From contig NZ_JBBMER010000007.1 in NCBI RefSeq assembly GCF_040096455.1, positions 124,001 through 188,000 of the forward strand: a DNA stretch of 64,000 bases. The letters are read 5' to 3'. A program made the translations under genes and the position numbers. The notes below the pieces were generated by a model, which worked only from the letters and a program-made list of their open reading frames with translations, was not told the origin of the DNA and made no database searches. Each line of letters starts with the position of its first letter. Within the stretch, counting starts at the first letter, position 1. Of the stretch, positions 42,058-50,681 are shown one piece after another. The DNA is from Lachnospira rogosae (GTDB taxonomy: Bacteria > Bacillota > Clostridia > Lachnospirales > Lachnospiraceae).

Positions 42058-43527
42058 TTAATTAACTGTCTGTATATTTGAAGAAACTTTTATATCTGAA
42101 TCAGCCTCATTAAGAGACTTTACCTTTTCGTCTGAATTATTGCCTTCATCCTGTGTCTTTTCTATTTTAATAGTTGATTTCTTCCATATTCCTGTCCAAT
42201 AGAGTATGTAGAGTATCAATGCTGATGTGGCATTACTTACAACTACCGCATACCACACACTCTCAACGCCCATTCCAAGCACATTAGCACATACCCACAA
42301 TGTCAGGAACCTGAATATCCATATTCTTGTCGCATCAACTGCCATTGTTATCATGGTATGTCCACAGCCCTGAAATAACCCCTGCGTTACATTATAAAAT
42401 GCATTCGTCCAGCAGCATATTGCCATAATTGACAGGAACTGTGTCGCAAGAGGCACTACCTGTTCATCTGATGTGAAAAATCTTACCATTGGTTCTGCTA
42501 TGAATCTTCTTGAAAGTATCATTCCACATATGAATAAGAATACAGCTCCTATTCTCAGTGCAATATGGTATGACTTATCAGTTCTTTTAATATTGCCTGC
42601 ACCCATATTCTGACCGACTATTGTAGATATTGCAGAGCCTATTCCACTTGCCGGCATTGTAATAATACTGTTAATCTTATTACCGATACCATAAGCTGTT
42701 GTAGCTGTCGGACCATAGGCATTAACATTTTTAGTCATAAGAAGAAATCCGAACTGCATTGTACTTCCACCTATTGCAGTTGGCAGACCAATTTTTAATA
42801 TAGCAAGCACTTTATTTTTATCAAATTTGAAGTTCTTAAAGTTAATTCTGACAAGCTGGTTATTTCCCCTAAGTACAAGAACTCCAATAATCGCACTCGG
42901 TATCTTAGCAAGCAGTGTAGCAAGTGCCGCACCACCTATTCCCCAGTTGAATATAACAAGGAATAATGGGTCAAGTATCAGATTGATAGATACCCCAAGT
43001 ATATTAAGAAGCAGAGGTCTTACTGTGTCGCCCTGTGCCTGCTTGACCGAAGTAAACAGATTAATCATAAAAAGAAATGGAAGGTCTAATACTACAATTC
43101 TTATATATGTAAGTCCATATCTATATATTTCACCCTCAGCACCAAGCCATTTTACAAGTCCTGGTGACACAAGCCAGCATATAAATGCACATACGACTGA
43201 AAATCCAAGCGATGTTATACATATATGATTAGCCATAGAGTTCGCCTGTTTGTCTTCTTTCGCACCAAGGTACTGCGATATAAGGATAGCACCCGCTGTC
43301 GTTATGCCTGCTCCAAAGTTAATAAGAATATTCTGGAATGGTGACACAAGCGTTATAGCTGCCTGATTAGCTGTTCCTATCTTTCCAAGCCAGAACGTAT
43401 CTGTAAGATTATACATTGACTGTATAAAGCTGTTAATCATAACTGGTATTGCCAATGTAAGAATTGCCCTGATAAGATTCCCGTTAAGAATCATATCTCT
43501 CTTGCCAGCACTTATTGGTCGTGCCAT
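42058..43527 (-). CDS. MATE-family multidrug/sodium antiporter
   Basis: The 489-residue membrane protein has about twelve helices in two similar halves (LIRAILTLAIPVMINSFIQS at the start; VLAILKIGLPTAIGGSTMQF at the start of the second half), the MATE layout. Such proteins export drugs or metabolites using sodium or proton gradients. AAGGGATTAAAT precedes the ATG at 43525-43527, which also begins a typical MATE N-terminus (MARPISAGKRDMIL); a longer start at 43611 lacks a ribosome site. It is divergent from an AraC regulator that might control it; that is inferred from position alone. Confidence 0.92.
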   Translation of the reverse strand: MARPISAGKRDMILNGNLIRAILTLAIPVMINSFIQSMYNLTDTFWLGKIGTANQAAITLVSPFQNILINFGAGITTAGAILISQYLGAKEDKQANSMANHICITSLGFSVVCAFICWLVSPGLVKWLGAEGEIYRYGLTYIRIVVLDLPFLFMINLFTSVKQAQGDTVRPLLLNILGVSINLILDPLFLVIFNWGIGGAALATLLAKIPSAIIGVLVLRGNNQLVRINFKNFKFDKNKVLAILKIGLPTAIGGSTMQFGFLLMTKNVNAYGPTATTAYGIGNKINSIITMPASGIGSAISTIVGQNMGAGNIKRTDKSYHIALRIGAVFLFICGMILSRRFIAEPMVRFFTSDEQVVPLATQFLSIMAICCWTNAFYNVTQGLFQGCGHTMITMAVDATRIWIFRFLTLWVCANVLGMGVESVWYAVVVSNATSALILYILYWTGIWKKSTIKIEKTQDEGNNSDEKVKSLNEADSDIKVSSNIQTVN

Positions 43528-43708
43528 ATTTAATCCCTTCTTTCCCAATAATCTATTGCATTTTTTCTCTTTTTTATATAATATATTAGCATAAAAAACA
43601 GTGATTTCCACTTATAAATACTATTATTTAATTAACTTTACAGAAAATGTATCCTAATTTCTTACATAAGTATTTTTATAAATACTTTTTTTACACTGGA
43701 GGCTTAAT

Positions 43709-44536
43709 ATGATACAGGATATGCAGAAGAATTTTGAAATCAAAAAAATTAAACGCTCGGCATTTAAAGCTAAAAAGGTTCACTCACACCCTTTTCACGA
43801 ACTTTTTTATCTTGCCCGCGGTGAATGTACGGCATTTATCAGCCACAATATATACAAATTCCACCACGGAGATATTGTAATCGTCCCTGCCGGAACAATC
43901 CACAAGACTGATTATACAGGAAAAGGTATGCACGAGCGAATTGTAATAAGCTTTAAGCCAACCGTCACAGAATGGCTCAACAATGTTGTCGGCACGGATA
44001 TCGTATCTGATGTTATGCAGGCAGGTGTTATCTCAATACCCGAAAAACGAAGAGATTATATAGAAAGCCTTCTTGAAAAGCTCCTCTTTGAAAATGAAGG
44101 ACAGGATCCTTTATCTCCCGGCTTTGTAAGCGTTGCACTCGCCGAGCTTATGCTTTTTATAACCCGTTGTAAGAATTATGAAGAAAATGTAATAAAAGAG
44201 ATTGACGTTAATAACAGAATTATGCAGGAGGTTGCAACTTACATTTACAACCATTACAGCGAAAGGCTTATACTTGAAGATGTGGCGAAAAAATTCAATC
44301 TCAGCCGTTCGTATCTTTCAAAGAAATTCAAGAGCGTTACCGGCTTTGGTTTTAAAGAATATATAATAAATGTCCGCATACAACACGCCTGCGAACTTCT
44401 TCTTAACACTAACAAATCAATAACTGATATTGCATTTGAGTGTGGTTTTAATGACAGTAATTATTTCGGCGATGCTTTCAGGCGTACCAAGGGTATTTCA
44501 CCTAATAAATACAGAAAAAATAAAGAACATATGTAA
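43709..44536 (+). CDS. AraC-family regulator with cupin sensor domain
   Basis: The 275-residue protein has an N-terminal cupin (HSHPFHELFYLARGECTAFI, HHGDIVIVPAGTIHKTDY) likely to bind a small sugar or similar ligand. The C-terminal two helix-turn-helix motifs are LEDVAKKFNLSRSYLSKKFK and ITDIAFECGFNDSNYFGDAF. The latter, followed by GISPNKYRK, is the AraC signature. It diverges from the MATE gene. GGAGGCTTAAT precedes the ATG. A sigma-28-like promoter for the next gene overlaps its stop codon. Confidence 0.93.
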   Translation: MIQDMQKNFEIKKIKRSAFKAKKVHSHPFHELFYLARGECTAFISHNIYKFHHGDIVIVPAGTIHKTDYTGKGMHERIVISFKPTVTEWLNNVVGTDIVSDVMQAGVISIPEKRRDYIESLLEKLLFENEGQDPLSPGFVSVALAELMLFITRCKNYEENVIKEIDVNNRIMQEVATYIYNHYSERLILEDVAKKFNLSRSYLSKKFKSVTGFGFKEYIINVRIQHACELLLNTNKSITDIAFECGFNDSNYFGDAFRRTKGISPNKYRKNKEHM

Positions 44537-44561
44537 ATAAAGCCTTACAAACAGCCGATTA
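44534..44561 (+). promoter_or_regulatory. Sigma-28-like promoter
   Basis: TAAA (44534-44537, overlapping the AraC stop codon), 16 nt, then GCCGATTA (44554-44561). This is one base longer in spacing and one base off the SigD -10. Confidence 0.55.
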
Positions 44562-44660
44562 TATATATAAAGCCACGGATGGTTTTATCAGATTGCTTTT
44601 ATAAGCATTTAACTATTAATTATTACAAATTGTGCGTATGCACAGAAACGGAGGAATAAT

Positions 44661-45269
44661 ATGGAATTAAACGGAGTTAATTCTTATTACACAGGCTATG
44701 CTTCAACAGCCAGCCAGACTAATAAAGACAACAAGACATCAGGAACAGCTTCTGCTAATAATTATTCAGATACTGCTGCCACTTATGAATCTTCTAAAGG
44801 CCAGACTGTTTCATCTGCTACATCAAAATCAACCAATCCTTCTTTAGTAGCACAGTTAAAAGCTGACTCTGACAATCGTATGCAGCAGTTACAGTCACTC
44901 GTAAGCAAGATGTTTGAAAAGCAGGGAATTACAATCGGAACTGCTGATGATATGTGGAAAGTACTTGCCAGCGGCAACTTCACAGCAGATGCTGATACAA
45001 TTGCCAAGGCTAAAGAAGATATTTCAGAGGACGGATATTGGGGAGTTAAACAGACATCATCAAGAATCTTTGATTTTGCAATGGCTCTTGCTGGTGATGA
45101 TGAAGAAAAGATGCAAAAGATGAAAGCCGCTGTAGAAAAAGGCTTTAAGCTTGCAACCAAATCATGGGGCAAAGAACTTCCAGACATAAGCAAGAATACA
45201 TACAGTGCTGTTATGGACAAGTTCGATGATTATTTTGCTTCCAAGAAGACATCCACTGACACAGAATAA
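44661..45269 (+). CDS. Conserved protein of unknown function, possible flagellar-regulon member
   Basis: The 202-residue protein has a Ser/Thr/Asn-rich, probably disordered N-terminus (residues 1-60, beginning MELNGVNSYYTGYAS) and a helical, conserved-looking C-terminal part (ISEDGYWGVKQTSSRIFDFA, KGFKLATKSWGKELPDISKN). I do not recognise a named family with certainty. No signal peptide or membrane helix is seen; a disordered N-terminus without a signal peptide is common in proteins exported by the flagellar apparatus. It is monocistronic, with a CGGAGGAATAAT ribosome site, a sigma-28-like promoter and a strong terminator. Confidence 0.8.
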   Translation: MELNGVNSYYTGYASTASQTNKDNKTSGTASANNYSDTAATYESSKGQTVSSATSKSTNPSLVAQLKADSDNRMQQLQSLVSKMFEKQGITIGTADDMWKVLASGNFTADADTIAKAKEDISEDGYWGVKQTSSRIFDFAMALAGDDEEKMQKMKAAVEKGFKLATKSWGKELPDISKNTYSAVMDKFDDYFASKKTSTDTE

Positions 45270-45302
45270 ATCATAACCAACACAGAATAATATTATAATA
45301 AC

Positions 45303-45367
45303 AAAGGCAGGAAAGTAAGAACCTCTTAAGCAATAACTTAAAGTTTCTCATATTCCTGCCTTTTTAT
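45303..45367 (+). terminator. Intrinsic terminator
   Basis: AAAGGCAGGAA (45303-45313) pairs with TTCCTGCCTTT (45353-45363), followed by TTTTATTTT on this strand, and ends the 44661-45269 transcript. Confidence 0.9.
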
Positions 45368-45384
45368 TTTCTTTAATTGATAAT

Positions 45385-46785
45385 CTAATTCTCACTCCAC
45401 GAATAGTAGAACTGTATAAGTCCTATTCTTGAACTTGTATCGGTCTTTTCATTGATAGCTGAAATGTGCCTGTACAATGCAGACCTTGACATACACAGCG
45501 TGCTGGCAAGTTCGGATACATTTCCGTCCGACTCTGTTAATACCTGAAGAACCTCTTTTTCCCGCTCTGTAAGTGAATATGCCTGAACAAATCTTTCTAA
45601 TTTATAATTTACAGCAGGTTCAGTACTAACCGGCTCTTTAACACTAATTACAAGCTGTGTAGAATAAGCATAAATAGCAACGCTTATTAATGCAAATAAA
45701 ACAAGTGCGACAACGCTTATTATCATTGTGTTTGCACTTGATAAAAGCAGTACTGATGTAAAGCTTGTTATAACTGCTCCTGCATTATTGACTGCCCTGC
45801 CCATTCCAGCCCATAATTCTGGAATATCTGTATTGTATGAGAACTGAATAAACATTGTTGTAAAGTATACAACGAAAAATCCAGCCGACATATAAAATGC
45901 AACAAGTCCTATCATAAACGGACCACCAAGTTCTATTACTGCCACACACATAACTGAAAGAAGTGTGACACAGTACATAATAATATTAATAAACGCTCCT
46001 TTATTAATTCCAAACACATATCCTGCAACAAGACCGCTTACAGCAAGGATAACTCTTGGTGTTTGTCCAATATCGACACTTCCTTCCGCGTGTACAAGTG
46101 TTACGGCATTATCAAGTGTTGAAAATATACAAGTCATAAGTGCAACTATAATAATAAGCGTTATCCCTGCTGTTTTCTCATTCTTATAGACAATATACGA
46201 AGCTCTTCCATCAGCCGCTCTGGCACTATTAGCAGCCATGCTGTCAGTTCCAAAGCCGTAATACACAAGCACTATAAGCCCCACGCACAGCATTATACTT
46301 TCAGCTAAGTTATTATTAACGATATTATTAGCAATAAACTGTATAAGCACTCCAAGTGCATATGCAATTCCTATCGCATAGGATACCGGCATAGAATAGT
46401 TGCTTATATTAACTGCAAGTGAATAGTGCACAGCACTTCCTACAATTCCCATTATCGCAAAGAATACACAACCGCTTATGAATATTGAGACATAAGAGCT
46501 GTGTGTACCCATAACTGCTATACATATTATGCCAGTTATTACTACACATACTTTAAATATGTGCAGTAACAGCATATTATTATTCTTTCTGTATACACGC
46601 TTTAACAACGGATACATAAGAAATCCGGCAACACTTACACCCAGAATATAATTCTGTGCATTTACTACTCCATTTGAATTTATAACATATAACATCATAT
46701 TATCATACATATATTCTGTACCAAGGAATACATAATTAAATAATGCAATAATGATAATGTTAATCATTGGTACTTTATTCTTCAT
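45385..46785 (-). CDS. Membrane-bound LuxR-type regulator (MFS-like sensor fused to HTH)
   Basis: The 466-residue protein has about twelve predicted membrane helices over residues 1-385 (MINIIIIALFNYVFLGTEYM, IIIVALMTCIFSTLDNAVTL and others), then a cytoplasmic LuxR helix-turn-helix: YSLTEREKEVLQVLTESDGN, VSELASTLCMSRSALYRHIS. The architecture is transporter-like sensor plus DNA-binding domain in one chain, a type frequent in Eggerthella-like and clostridial gut bacteria. The start at 46783-46785 has GGAG 6 nt upstream. The hairpin array at 46830-47038 lies directly upstream in the leader. Ligand and targets are unknown. Confidence 0.88.
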   Translation of the reverse strand: MKNKVPMINIIIIALFNYVFLGTEYMYDNMMLYVINSNGVVNAQNYILGVSVAGFLMYPLLKRVYRKNNNMLLLHIFKVCVVITGIICIAVMGTHSSYVSIFISGCVFFAIMGIVGSAVHYSLAVNISNYSMPVSYAIGIAYALGVLIQFIANNIVNNNLAESIMLCVGLIVLVYYGFGTDSMAANSARAADGRASYIVYKNEKTAGITLIIIVALMTCIFSTLDNAVTLVHAEGSVDIGQTPRVILAVSGLVAGYVFGINKGAFINIIMYCVTLLSVMCVAVIELGGPFMIGLVAFYMSAGFFVVYFTTMFIQFSYNTDIPELWAGMGRAVNNAGAVITSFTSVLLLSSANTMIISVVALVLFALISVAIYAYSTQLVISVKEPVSTEPAVNYKLERFVQAYSLTEREKEVLQVLTESDGNVSELASTLCMSRSALYRHISAINEKTDTSSRIGLIQFYYSWSEN

Positions 46786-46829
46786 ATTAATCTCCATTTC
46801 TAATTCACGCAATCCTTATGAATACATAC

Positions 46830-47038
46830 AAAGTTCCGCAAGGAACTTTTAAGATGAGCACTTTTGTGCTCATTATACCATATGTCCTGCGTTGCTTTTC
46901 CACGCATCCGAAGTTTCGAAGAAACTTCTAAGTGACTACGAAGTAGTCATATTATACCATATTTTCGTGCAGCCTTTCAGCACATCCGAAGTTTCGAAGA
47001 AACTTCTAAGTGACTACGAAGTAGTCATATTATACCAT
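46830..47038. repeat. Three-unit array of paired hairpins with compensatory changes
   Basis: Each unit has a GAAGTTTC-GAA-GAAACTTC-type stem, a TGACTAC-GAA-GTAGTCA-type stem and TATTATACCAT. Units 2 and 3 (46905-46960, 46983-47038) are identical over 56 bp, with a 78-bp period. Unit 1 (46830-46883) has AAAGTTCC/GGAACTTT and ATGAGCAC/GTGCTCAT instead. Linkers form TGCGT/ACGCA (46888-46906) and GTGC/GCAC (46967-46983) stems. Unit 3 overlaps the last codons of the SipL-like gene. Confidence 0.85.
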
Positions 47039-48619
47039 TGCTTTTCTCACAAGTAAAAGCTTTGTTCCTGCTGGAATTATATCCGAATCAACAAGTCTTT
47101 GTATAGTGCTGTTTTCCTCCCTCATCAAATCCCCTGTTGTGTCATATTTCTTGGCTATATCCCATACTGTGCATTTACCGTCAGATATATAACCCACCAT
47201 TGAAGGGAGTGCCGAATAATCAACATTTTCTCTCTTATTGCACTCACACTCGTCAATGACATTAATATTAAATGGCTCAAAGCAAATCGTATCCAATGCG
47301 ATTACTGCTTTAACCTCAATCTGTGCACTGCTGTTCATTGATGCCTGAAGCTGTTCTATTGACGGTCTTATCGTATATTCTATCAGATTCTTATTATATT
47401 CCTTTAATTCAACTACCGTTGTGAATGGAATTACTGAATTAATGCTTCCCATTGGAGAATTATCATCAGAAGTTATGTAGAATATATTAACTATCACAGC
47501 ACCCATTATCTCTATTCCCTCAGGAATACATTCGTAACTGTCAATCTGTACATTAGCCGTTGCATTGACTATCTGCATAAGATTAATGTAATCTTCTACC
47601 TTGACATTACCTGAAACCCTGCATTTATTATTGTTTCTTATAATAAGCTTCTTTAACTGCTGTGTTTCCTGCTTAATATCAACATCAAAGCCCGGAATAT
47701 ACATATCCCACATAGCATTGCGACTGCACTCCTCATAAGATTTAATATCCATATCAAGTACCAGCTCAACAGCAACATCCCTGTTATTGCCGTCATAATC
47801 CGGTCTTACCTCTACATTTTTACTTATTACATTGTAACCAACATACGATATTCCATCAGGATTTGCTCCGCTCACATCTATTATTCCAGTAAATGGTGTG
47901 CTTGTTTCATACCATTGCACCTGTCCTGCCTCATCATCAGCAATATACATAATAAATACATTCAGCTCACCGCTTACACTTAGTCCATCCTCTGTCATTC
48001 TTGTGTTGACATTTCTTACATCTACATCGTCCCATACAAGACTTCCTATATCTGCCTTTCCATTAGGAACTGACACAGTTTCCTTAATTCTTAAGTTATC
48101 TTTCATATTAACGTCAGCCTGCACATATTCAAAATCCTTTAACAAAAGTTCTGCGTTACAGTCACCGTCCTCAATTCCTGTTGATATGGAAATATTCTTA
48201 ATCTCCTCACATGTTACCGTCAAAGCCACAATTGCCTTTACACTTATCTTTCTTGAATTAATGGATTTAATTGTCAGATCCTCAAGCTGTGCCTTGCAAT
48301 TTACATCAAGCCCTGTAGCATCACACGACAGATTGACATTTTCAAGAAAATTAAGTGAACCATCCATTCTTACCGGTATAAATCTTTTATCGTTCTCACT
48401 GCTTCCTGTATACATAATCGCAAATACAAGTGTTCCGTCAATCTGGGCTTTATCCTGATTAACCCTCACACCGTTAACTACTGCCATTCCCCATTCTTTG
48501 ACAATTAAATCAATATCCGGTTTGCTATCCATAACATTAAAATCATCATCAAGAGTAATCTGGGTTGTATTAGTACATTTTATAACATATTCGTGAATAT
48601 TTTCGTGTTTAAGATTCAC
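47030..48619 (-). CDS. SipL-like SPOCS (DUF3794)/LysM spore coat morphogenetic protein
   Basis: The 529-residue protein has repeated DUF3794/SPOCS domains (DFNVMDSKPDIDLIVKEWGM, VELVLDMDIKSYEECSRNAM) and a C-terminal LysM-like domain (YISDGKCTVWDIAKKYDTTG, DIIPAGTKLLLVRK), the architecture of Clostridioides difficile SipL, which binds SpoIVA and anchors the coat. The start is the GTG at 48617-48619: GGAGG lies 6 nt upstream, whereas the ATG at 48640 lacks a site and contains the Shine-Dalgarno. The last three codons and stop (GCA ATG GTA TAA) lie in the hairpin array. Forespore-coat role is inferred from family. Confidence 0.88.
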   Translation of the reverse strand: MNLKHENIHEYVIKCTNTTQITLDDDFNVMDSKPDIDLIVKEWGMAVVNGVRVNQDKAQIDGTLVFAIMYTGSSENDKRFIPVRMDGSLNFLENVNLSCDATGLDVNCKAQLEDLTIKSINSRKISVKAIVALTVTCEEIKNISISTGIEDGDCNAELLLKDFEYVQADVNMKDNLRIKETVSVPNGKADIGSLVWDDVDVRNVNTRMTEDGLSVSGELNVFIMYIADDEAGQVQWYETSTPFTGIIDVSGANPDGISYVGYNVISKNVEVRPDYDGNNRDVAVELVLDMDIKSYEECSRNAMWDMYIPGFDVDIKQETQQLKKLIIRNNNKCRVSGNVKVEDYINLMQIVNATANVQIDSYECIPEGIEIMGAVIVNIFYITSDDNSPMGSINSVIPFTTVVELKEYNKNLIEYTIRPSIEQLQASMNSSAQIEVKAVIALDTICFEPFNINVIDECECNKRENVDYSALPSMVGYISDGKCTVWDIAKKYDTTGDLMREENSTIQRLVDSDIIPAGTKLLLVRKAMV

Positions 48620-48770
48620 AACAGACCTCCCAATATACATTTCTTATTCAATATATGCACTCTTTCCTAAGCATATTACTTAATCTGCTGTTATTCTCTT
48701 TTATTAATAATCTGACTGCAAAGTGTTTATATATCGTTTAATCTATAATATTTCATCTGCATATTATAAT

Positions 48771-49247
48771 CTACATCTTGAACACTACTGACTCGTCACG
48801 TTTTTCATATTTCAACACAATATATGGAGTTGTGCTTACTTCATTTACCTGCTCGCCCTCTGCTGGTCCTATAAGCTTAAAATCTGCATATACCGCATTA
48901 CCACTCACATATACATCATCTACTCTTATGCTGTATCCAGACGTCTCCTTAGTTCCATATCCTGCAACAATATAGGTATAGTCCTTTGTTGTATAAGTCA
49001 GTCTTAAGGTGGACTGCTTCTTATTGTCTATTAGCTTCTTTAATTCTATTGGTAAATCTTCGTTCTCAACAACTGTATAGTCAATCTTCTCGTGATTATC
49101 TGCCTGACCACCTGAACACGCCATACAAAAGCTTATTGCAAGCATAAGTGCCACTACAACCGTGATATTAAGAAACATATGCTTTCTCATAAAGACATTT
49201 TTCCTAATAAAATGCTTCTTATACTTAAACTGCTGATAACTTCCCAT
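48771..49247 (-). CDS. PrcB-like lipoprotein
   Basis: The 158-residue protein has a hydrophobic signal segment with a lipobox (VVVALMLAISFCMACSGG; lipidated Cys near residue 44) and a beta-rich C-terminal domain (TLRLTYTTKDYTYIVAGYGT, STTPYIVLKYEKRDESVVFK) resembling the PrcB C-terminal domain. It should be a surface lipoprotein. The ATG at 49245-49247 has ACAGGG, spacing 7, upstream, which is the 3' arm of the glmM terminator. An internal ATG at residue 20 gives a more typical signal peptide but has only a distant AGGA, so the start is uncertain. The role is unknown. Confidence 0.72.
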   Translation of the reverse strand: MGSYQQFKYKKHFIRKNVFMRKHMFLNITVVVALMLAISFCMACSGGQADNHEKIDYTVVENEDLPIELKKLIDNKKQSTLRLTYTTKDYTYIVAGYGTKETSGYSIRVDDVYVSGNAVYADFKLIGPAEGEQVNEVSTTPYIVLKYEKRDESVVFKM

Positions 49248-49292
49248 AAAAAATCCCTGTTAATAAGACTTGTTATCATCTTATTAACAGGG
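49248..49292 (-). terminator. glmM terminator overlapping the next gene's ribosome site
   Basis: A perfect 14-bp stem (CCCTGTTAATAAGA, 49255-49268, with 49279-49292) is followed leftward by ATTTTTT and then directly the ATG at 49247. AGGG of the 3' arm is at Shine-Dalgarno distance. Confidence 0.85.
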
Positions 49293-49300
49293 TCGTTAAT

Positions 49301-50656
49301 TTATTCTACCGCATAACCTTTTTCTTTGATTACTGCTATTACATCATCAACATATTTCTCACATTCTTCGTGAGTGCCAGCCTCAACCATAACTCTTACA
49401 ACCGGCTCTGTTCCGCTTTCTCTTACAAGAATTCGTCCATCATTGCCAAGACTTTCTGCTACCTTGTCAACTGCCGCCTTAACATCTGTATCGTCCTGTG
49501 CTGCTGTCTTGTCATATACACGGATATTCTTAAGCACCTGTGGATATATCTGAAGTGAAGCTGCAAGCTGTGAAAGCGTCATCTTCTTGGCTATCATAAC
49601 CTCCATCATCTTAAGTGCTGTTATTATGCCATCACCTGTAGTTGCATATTTGCTGAATATGATGTGTCCTGACTGCTCACCTCCAAGACGATATCCGTTA
49701 TTAACCATACATTCATATACATACTTATCGCCAACTTTAGTCTTGGCATAGTCTATTCCAGCCGCATCAAATGCCTTGTAAAGTCCGAAATTAGACATTA
49801 CTGTTGTAACAACTGTATTGTCTATAAGCTTTCCTCTTTCTTTCATATAACATCCATAAATATATAATATATGGTCTCCTGTTATAACATTGCCATTCTC
49901 ATCTACACAAAGACATCTGTCGGCATCGCCGTCAAATGCAAAGCCTGCATCAAGATGTTCCCTCTTAACAAGATCCTGTAAGCCTTCTATATGTGTAGAA
50001 CCACAGTTAGTATTAATATTAGTACCATCTGGACTGGCATTAATCACATAAGTCTTAGCCCCAAGTGCGTCAAATACTGCTTTTGCAAGTGTCCAGGCAC
50101 TTCCGTTAGCCGCATCAAGACCTATTCTCATACCCTTAAATGAATATATTGCAAGGCTCATAAGATAACCCATATACCTGTTACGTCCAGCAGTATGGTC
50201 TACTGTACAGCCTATATTTTCTTTAGTGGCATAAGGTATGTTCTCCGGTTCGCCATCAAGATACTTCTCAATCTCACTTATGACATCTTCTCTCATCTTC
50301 TCACCCTTGCTGTTGATGAGTTTTATTCCGTTATCATAAAATGGATTGTGACTTGCAGATATCATAATTCCGCAGTCAAAATCTTCTGTTCTTGCTATAT
50401 AAGATACGCTTGGTGTTGTTGTAACGTGCAAAAGATAAACATCAGCTCCTGAGGCTGTAAGACCTGCAACTAATGAATACTCAAACATATAGCTGCTTCT
50501 TCTTGTATCCTTGCCTATTACAATCTTAGCCTTGCCATCCTCTTTATCCCTGCCATAATACCAGCCAAGAAATCTTCCTACTTTAAATGCGTGATCAACC
50601 GTAAGGTTTACATTAGCTTCACCACGAAATCCATCTGTACCAAAATACTTACCCAT
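49301..50656 (-). CDS. glmM: Phosphoglucosamine mutase GlmM
   Basis: The 451-residue enzyme begins MGKYFGTDGFRGEANVNLT. It has the phosphoserine loop MISASHNPFYDNGIKLI, the metal loop FDGDADRCLCVD, the sugar-binding GGEQSGHIIFSKYATTGDG and the phosphate site VRESGTEPVVRVMVEAGT. It interconverts glucosamine-6-P and glucosamine-1-P for UDP-GlcNAc and peptidoglycan. It is the last gene of a leftward envelope operon, 25 nt after the DPM1-like transferase, and ends at a strong terminator. GGAAGGAGTAATA precedes the ATG. Confidence 0.96.
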   Translation of the reverse strand: MGKYFGTDGFRGEANVNLTVDHAFKVGRFLGWYYGRDKEDGKAKIVIGKDTRRSSYMFEYSLVAGLTASGADVYLLHVTTTPSVSYIARTEDFDCGIMISASHNPFYDNGIKLINSKGEKMREDVISEIEKYLDGEPENIPYATKENIGCTVDHTAGRNRYMGYLMSLAIYSFKGMRIGLDAANGSAWTLAKAVFDALGAKTYVINASPDGTNINTNCGSTHIEGLQDLVKREHLDAGFAFDGDADRCLCVDENGNVITGDHILYIYGCYMKERGKLIDNTVVTTVMSNFGLYKAFDAAGIDYAKTKVGDKYVYECMVNNGYRLGGEQSGHIIFSKYATTGDGIITALKMMEVMIAKKMTLSQLAASLQIYPQVLKNIRVYDKTAAQDDTDVKAAVDKVAESLGNDGRILVRESGTEPVVRVMVEAGTHEECEKYVDDVIAVIKEKGYAVE

Positions 50657-50681
50657 TATTACTCCTTCCAGTTACAAAAGC

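Noticed and set aside
46830..47038. CRISPR array
   Set aside because: The units contain hairpins and near-identical linkers rather than unique spacers between fixed repeats, and no cas gene is present.
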